Below, piece after piece: positions 58,077 through 64,000 of a stretch of DNA of 64,000 bases. Below the pieces are notes generated by a model that worked only from the letters and a program-made list of their open reading frames with translations, did no database searches and was not told the DNA's origin. The first letter of the stretch is position 1. Each line of letters opens with the position of its first letter. The translations under genes were made by a program, and so were the position numbers. Source of the DNA: Limonium bicolor (taxonomy: Eukaryota; Streptophyta; Magnoliopsida; Caryophyllales; Plumbaginaceae); contig CM041777.1 in the NCBI GenBank assembly GCA_023374045.1, positions 459,476,251 through 459,540,250 of the forward strand, in the 5' to 3' direction.

Positions 58077-58562
58077 ATCTACCCCCTTAAAAAGAATTCA
58101 TCCCGAAGTCTCATTTCTAATCAATTGGTCCTATATATTCTAGTTTCATGACCAACAACACTCTTAGGGACCAAGTCCCGTATCTCCATATCTCAAAGTG
58201 CAGCGAGTGCACATAATATCTCATCTAGGTGTAACACTAGTACACATATCTCATAAGCATAGTACAATGAAAGCACTTCCACTATATCAGGCAAAAATAT
58301 AATTCCACACATGGTGCAACACAAGTGCACAATACCAGCATACATCTACACATGGTGCAACACAAGTGCACAATACAAGATTCATACATCCACATGTGGT
58401 GCAACACAAATGCACATACAAGCAACCACCACAAAACAACATCCACACATGGTGCAACACAAGTGCACATATAAACGGGAACCGTCTTCATTGCGCGGCT
58501 GTGCTTCCCTTCTTGCCGGCTACGCATGGTTCTCACGACTGCGAAGTACGTCGCCCCACGGT
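58077..58562 (-). other. Internal 3' end of element C, with minisatellite
   Basis: On the minus strand it ends GATGAATTCTTTTTAAGGGG, then GTAGAT, a polypurine tract before the LTR. It should continue to the right but is interrupted at 58563 by LTR F. No coding sequence. Confidence 0.7.
58306..58472. repeat. Minisatellite CACATGGTGCAACACAAGTG
   Basis: Four copies starting near 58306, 58349, 58391 and 58446 (spacing 42, 42 and 55). The conserved core is CACATGGTGCAACACAAGTG with a CACAATAC tail. The core contains GTGCAACAC..GTGCAC, partly self-complementary. ORFs across it are artefacts of the repeat. Confidence 0.88.
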
Positions 58563-60010
58563 GTAACCCCTACTACGCACTTAACAATAATTGAAATCGC
58601 AGCGGAAATAAACAACTAAACACTAACTACACGGTTCGGTGTTACAACGCCGTTAACCACCCACGTGGTTAACAAGGCAGAATAAATACAAGTGTACCGG
58701 TCTGATGATCAGACTCCCGAGCACTAGGTACTAACATCCATACATACATAATTAGTATACCGAGTATTTAACAACATCCATCACTATAAACTGTACACCA
58801 TAAACTGCCACTGTTACTTTCTACAACCGCCACTGTCAAAAATAACGGTATCAAAATATATAACGCCACGGGAGCACAGGCGCATCCCAGGCTCAACATC
58901 CAAAACGTATCAAAGTATATCATGACCTAAGATCTACAGCCATTCCGCTTCTTCGATCCTCATCCTGCAAATAAATATGGAGCCCCCGAGGGGGTCAGCA
59001 ACCCTTGGCTGGTATGGTTAACGCGCAGCCCATCGGCTACCGGGATACGTGCAACTATTTGTCATGATAACATGGCATTGATTTTAAGCAACCACATAAA
59101 TATAGCATAGCAAGGATATTGCATAGCACAACAACACACATAACAAGAACAATTCCTTTAGGAAACGAACCAACATAGTTAGATCACATGGAGAGCCTAG
59201 AGAATGTTGCCAAACTCATGCTAAGCTCGTTACATAACTCGCTACCGTCCTGTTAGACTGAACGAATAACTTAATCCCAAGGTGTGTCGGATATAGTAAT
59301 CCAAGCACACCGAACAAACATAATATGCCCCTGTGGCCCGACGTGAGTCAGTAAAATAGCCTTGGATAAGCTAAAGGGAAGGTTGAAAACCAAAATGGAA
59401 AACAACCATAACATACAAAGAGAATCGAACCGGTTATGACATCGACTCCCATACTCACACGCGTGGCCGGAACTACCGGACTCCTCACTCCCCGGTTAGC
59501 ACTTGTTAGAAGTTCCACATTGAACTCAATAAACAAATCACAAACAAGTGGTTAAGTCTTGTTAGACACACACTAGGGAAATGAGTCACACCTTAACAAC
59601 GCAATAATATTAACAACTGTAAACTCATTTCATGACTTAAGTCTTACAAGGTCATAAACACACAGAAAAACTAAAACACACAAGCCGGTGTAAACCGGTA
59701 GGCAACAGACTGCAAGAAAACCATACCTTGGTCCCTGCTTCGACTGGTTTCCACCGTTGGATAATTCTATACACATTTAGTAACGTCGGTTAATTAACGT
59801 ACTAGTCCGTTGTTAACTTATACTTCACATATCTAGTTTATTTTATTTTCACACTTTGTTGTGACTTCTCACCTTCTAAATTGTCATTATAACACACCTA
59901 ACATGTCTTCGACAACCTTATAAATCATTACTAACTAATCACCATTATTAGACATTGGTTTCTAACCTTAAACAAAGTTTTTTGGTCAAAACAGTACCAT
60001 ATCTAAACTT

Positions 60011-60395
60011 GTGTCCGAGTTTCCAAAGTTCGGGCATAGGTCGAGACTCAAAAGGGTGAAACCAGACGAATGTCCGAACATGTGTCCGAGCTTCCAAAGT
60101 TCGGACACAAGTCGAAGCAAAACCAAAGGAAAAATTCAGGCGTCCGAACATGTGTCCGAGCTTCCAAAGTTCGGACACAGGTCGAAGCAAAATCAGAGAA
60201 AAGAGATGGGTGTGTCCGAACTTCTGTCCGGACTTACAAGTTCGGACACCATTCCAGACTTGTAAGCCAGACTCGTCCTCGCACCCCGTCCGAATATCAA
60301 AGGTCGGACGGTAGTTCGGACATCACTTAAAACCCAGAAAATTTAAACGCAACAGGGCATGTCCGAGCTTCCAAATTCAGACGGAATTTCGGACA
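60011..60395. repeat. TCCGAGCTT/AAGTTCGGACA hairpin array in LTR F
   Basis: Six units: GTCCGAGTTTCCAAAGTTCG; TGTCCGAGCTTCCAAAGTTC (twice, with GACACAAGTC / GACACAGGTC following); GTCCGGACTTACAAGTTCGG; GTCCGAATATCAAAGGTCGG; and GTCCGAGCTTCCAAATTCAG. Words are almost the same as those of the Tekay LTR at 1841-2151, although the LTRs otherwise differ. Confidence 0.85.
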
Positions 60396-61205
60396 TGTCT
60401 GAAAACTCATTTTCTATACCCTTAAACACTACTCATTTCTTACCAAAATCCCCAACACTTATATTGTTTTCTCCTTAGGTTTCTAAGTGGTGTTTCATAC
60501 CTAATAATAACCATTATGCCAAGATGCTTCCTCAACACAAACATCATCTCCCAAGCATCTTTTCTTACAAACCAAACTCCTTATGTCATTCTTGAAATCC
60601 TTTTACCAGTTTATACTTTCTCCTTGTTTACCAAAGTTTGCATAAGTTTCAACACAACTCAAAAATGACTTGGTGTATTCCAAAACACTCATTTGATTTC
60701 TAATCCTCCAAGATAATGCCTAAGTCCTTTTTGCATTCTAGAACACCTCATTACATGGTTCTTTCTCTAGTAAAATATTATTCATTTCTAACACTTCCTA
60801 GTTCACCAAAGCTTATTTAAAACACTTAGAACTTCTTATACATTACCTAATTTTTGACATGGGTTCTACTAACATCTTGTTACACCAAAACACATAGTCT
60901 TCACCATTAAACATCCAAGAACACTTAAATCCATCAAGAACATTCTTCAACACAAAACCTCACCCATTTAACACTACATCACAATATAGTGCATAATTTA
61001 AATTGCTTGCACTTAGGCCGTTAAATTGCATAAACCATAAACACTGAATTTCCCACATTATTTTGCCTTTGACCTGCAAATACACCCAACAATACATATG
61101 CCCTTAATAAACTCCTTGAGAGCATTTTACTAACTCATTTACCATTAGCTCCTTAAGTAGTTTCAATGAACAACTTAAGCTCATTTTTTCCTAAGGCATT
61201 ATAAG

Positions 61206-63570
61206 CTACATTAGGTTAGCATATTACCTTTTTCCCTTCACAACTTTCTCACTTATTTTTCCTTGATTAAAATCGGCAAGGACCTTGATTGTTTGTCAAC
61301 TTCTAATCAATATACAAGCAAGGTAATGAGTATTCAAGCTCCATGTAATCTCATTGTAAACCCTAGTTATATATATTGTCTTAACACATTAAGATAGTTG
61401 TTTTACCTTGGCAATGAAAGAGAGTTGGATAGGTAGCAAGAGAAGACTCCACCAAGCCCTTTGGAGATTGAAATGAAGTTAGAACAAGGCAAGATAATGA
61501 ACACCATCAATGGTGATTTCGGTCAACACTAAAACATGGAGGAAATGTTATTTTTCTTTGAGTTTCCTTACCTTGAAGCAAAGGAGAACAATGAGATGTA
61601 AAAATATAAGCTCAAGCTCCTCCATGGAGATTCCTCTTGGCACCAAAATGGAGCTCTTGGAATTTTGAAAGGATGAAGTTGAAGAGCTTGGCAAGACAAA
61701 GAGAATGGTGGTCTTGGTTTTTTATTGGTTAATGGAGCTAGGAATTACAAGAGATTGAAGATGATGAATGGTGGTGTGCTGTGTAGCAACCGTAGAAGAG
61801 AGAAAGAAGGAAGGTAGAAGGTGGTGGGAATGCAATGGAATGAAGAGAATGAAGTTTGAGTTACTTTTGAAGATATTGTAAGTTAAAGCAAATAGTAACT
61901 ATTAGTCATTCTTTATTTACTTAATAAGCTATCAAGAGTGGTGACTCACCATCATGAAAACCGGCCCCCATTAAGTAATAAGGGGTATTTTGGTGTTTGT
62001 TGACCAATTAACTCAATTATATAACTTATGTTATAAACTAGCTAAATTTGTTACCATTCACAAAACAAGGCACATAATTATGAAATTTTGATTTCCCATT
62101 GATTTATACTTTCTAATGTGATATTAAGTAGTACACATGTTAATTAAAGAGTAATGATGGACATTTATCCATTCAAAACCCATTTACAAGACAATCTTTC
62201 AAAAATGTGCTTTAAGACTCCTTAAAGCACATTTTGTGTTTTAACTTGTTTTCAAGCTTAGTTTTCCTTGGTAATTGATTCAATATGTTCATTAATATAT
62301 AAGAAAGGTCTTGGTAAGTCATTAGGTCTTAACCAAGGTTATCCCAAGCTTAGAGCACATTTTTGCCCAAACTGACTTTAAGGTTACACTAAACTACATT
62401 AGGTTAGCATATTTACCTCTTTTCCTCACAAACTTCTTTCTTGTTTCCTTGTTTAAAATTGGTGCTTGTCAACTTCTAAACATTATACAAATAATGAAAT
62501 GAGTATACAAGCTTTATGATCTCCATTGTAAACCCTAGGTTTTACATTGTTTCAAAAGCATTAAGATAATTGTTTTACCTTGGTATTTGAAGAGAGTTTG
62601 AATATCTATCAAGAGAGGACTCCACCTAGTCCTTGAAAGGTTGGAATGAAGCTAGAACAAAGCAATATAATGAGCACCATTAATGGTGATTCTCGGTCAA
62701 GATAAAACATGGGAAACATCATTTTTCTTTAAGATTCCTTACCTAGAAGCAAAGGAGAACAATAATATGTAGAAATATAAGCTCAAGCTCCTTCAATGGT
62801 GGAACTCCATGGCACCGAAATGGTGGTCTTGAAGTTTTGAGAAGATAGGAATGAAGAGCTTGATGAGAGGAAGAGAATGGTGGTGTTTGTTTTTGATTTG
62901 GTTAAGTGAGGTAGGAACATTCAGAGGTCAAAGATGGAGTTTGTGTGGTACTATTGCAAATCGTGAATGGAAGAAAGAAGAGAGGTTGAAGAGGGCTTGG
63001 AACCGTGGGAAATGAAGAGGGAAATGAGAAGTGAAGATAAGTTTTGCTTTTAGAAGATATTTATATGTTAAAGTAAATAGTAACCATTAGTCATCATTTG
63101 TTCACTTAATAAACTTACATGAGTGGTGACTCATTACTACAAAAACCGGCCCCCTTTTATGTTACTAAGGGTATTTTAGTCTTTGTTGGTCAATTTAATT
63201 TCTTATACAAACATATGTTATAAACTGTTTATTTTGTTACTATTCACTAAAACAAGGCACATAGATGTGAAATTTTTGATTTCCCATTGATATAGACTTC
63301 CAAATGTGATACTATAAGTACACATGTTAATTAAGAGTAATGATTGACATTTAGCCATTCAAAACTCATTTACAAGACAATTTTTCGAAAATGTGCTTTA
63401 AGACTCCTTAAAGCACATTTTGTGTTAACTTGTTTTCAAGCTTGGTTTTCTTTGGTAATTGATTTAATATGTTCATTAACATAAATCAAGTCTTGGTAAG
63501 CTTATTAGGTCTTAACCAAACTTATCCAAGCTTAGAGCACATTTTAGCCCATATGACCTTAAGGTATTTA
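61206..63570. repeat. Tandem duplication of about 1.19 kb inside LTR F
   Basis: Copy 1 is 61206-62393 and copy 2 is 62394 to about 63570, offset 1188. Shared markers: CTACATTAGGTTAGCATAT, TGTCAACTTCTAA, GGTGATTTCGGTCAA / GGTGATTCTCGGTCAA, AAAACCGGCCCCC, and TAAAGCACATTTTGTGTT. The copies differ by many indels and substitutions. Confidence 0.88.
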
Positions 63571-63679
63571 TTTGTGTTTCTATGGTTTAAATTGTTTACT
63601 AATGTTTCTAAGACACTTTTTAGTCTTAATACACCCTAATTTAATGTTTTAACAATATACCTAGGTTTGGGGTATTTCA

Positions 63680-64000
63680 ATCTACCCCCTTAAAAGAACT
63701 TTGTCCCCAAAGTTCGCACTTCCCACATATCTTTAATATTAGAACACGGGGAATACTTATAAAACAATACTTCCAAAAAAACATTACCAACATCAACAAC
63801 ATATACATAACATCGGACTCAAGGTCCAAACAACATAATATCATTCAGACACAACGGTCTGCAACATAACATAGACAATGTATATAAATACATGTTGCAC
63901 ACATCCATAACCGAAACGGCTCTACCCCCCCCCCCCCCCTTAAAAGGGGTAGCCCCGTACCCTATACATATAAACACTAAGAAGTAAACAATGACGGGTA
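63680..64000 (-). other. Internal 3' end of element F, runs off window
   Basis: Minus strand: ACTTTGGGGACAAAGTTCTT then TTAAGGGGGTAGAT, the same 3' pattern as element G. An internal polypurine tract with 15 consecutive G (plus-strand C at 63925-63939) is followed on the plus strand by TTAAAAGGGGTAGCCCC. No coding sequence in the visible part. Confidence 0.75.

Larger units (their letters stand above)
58563..63679 (-). repeat. 3' LTR of minus-strand element F, 5.1 kb
   Basis: Starts TGTAACCCCTACTACG and ends GGGGTATTTCA next to ATCTACCCCCTT, an inverted polypurine tract. Element strand: TGAAATACC..GTAGGGGTTACA. Shares TTCCGCTGCG and the GCCCCCGAGGGGGTCAGC block (compare GACCCCCTAGGGG) with element G, so these are related families. 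Contains a hairpin array at 60011-60395 and an internal tandem duplication at 61206-63570. Noncoding. Confidence 0.85.

Noticed and set aside
58282..58619. Cys-rich ORFs on both strands across the C minisatellite
   Set aside because: The periodic protein pattern comes only from the tandem DNA repeat.

Overview
The window looks like gene-poor, repeat-packed nuclear DNA of a flowering plant, probably a eudicot. Evidence is the plant-specific retrotransposon lineages (a Tekay-type chromovirus, Athila/Tat-type Ty3 elements with a tRNA-Asp primer site, a Tork/TNT1-like Ty1/copia element), very long AT-rich LTRs, foldback MITEs, and the lack of any intact host gene. The only host-gene trace is two short exon remnants of an alpha/beta-hydrolase (15.4-16.0 kb).

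Layout. 1-720 is an Athila-like LTR remnant on the minus strand. 1067-9634 is a full-length but frameshifted Tekay chromovirus (LTR, gag, protease, RT, RNase H, integrase, chromodomain, LTR). 9640-12900 is the LTR, primer site and gag of an Athila-like element, cut off at about 12.9 kb by a minus-strand Ty1/copia fragment (12908-15381). 15382-24588 holds the hydrolase remnant, two foldback MITEs, a 1.5-kb noncoding tandem duplication and several minisatellites.

24589-64000 is a nested stack. A minus-strand Tekay-related element with an LTR of about 5.2 kb (24594-26221 plus 54461-58076) was split by an Athila-like element (26222-54455, target duplication CCTTA). That element has gag and a 3' accessory ORF but no pol. 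Its gag was hit twice: by a 13.8-kb noncoding, LARD-like element with 4.4-kb LTRs (28396-42243, duplication GAAAG) and by a 5.3-kb solo LTR (42920-48240, duplication AATGC). A further minus-strand element with a 5.1-kb LTR begins at 58563 and runs off the window.

The most unusual pattern is that five different LTR families here carry arrays of short GC-rich hairpins in otherwise AT-rich noncoding DNA. Each family has its own word, but the design is similar (TCCGAAC/GTTCGGA, TCCGGAC, GGTCCGGGACTT/AAGTCCCGGACC, GCCGGGT/ACCCGGC). Most differences between paired LTRs are one-base homopolymer indels, so many frameshifts may be long-read assembly errors rather than biological decay.
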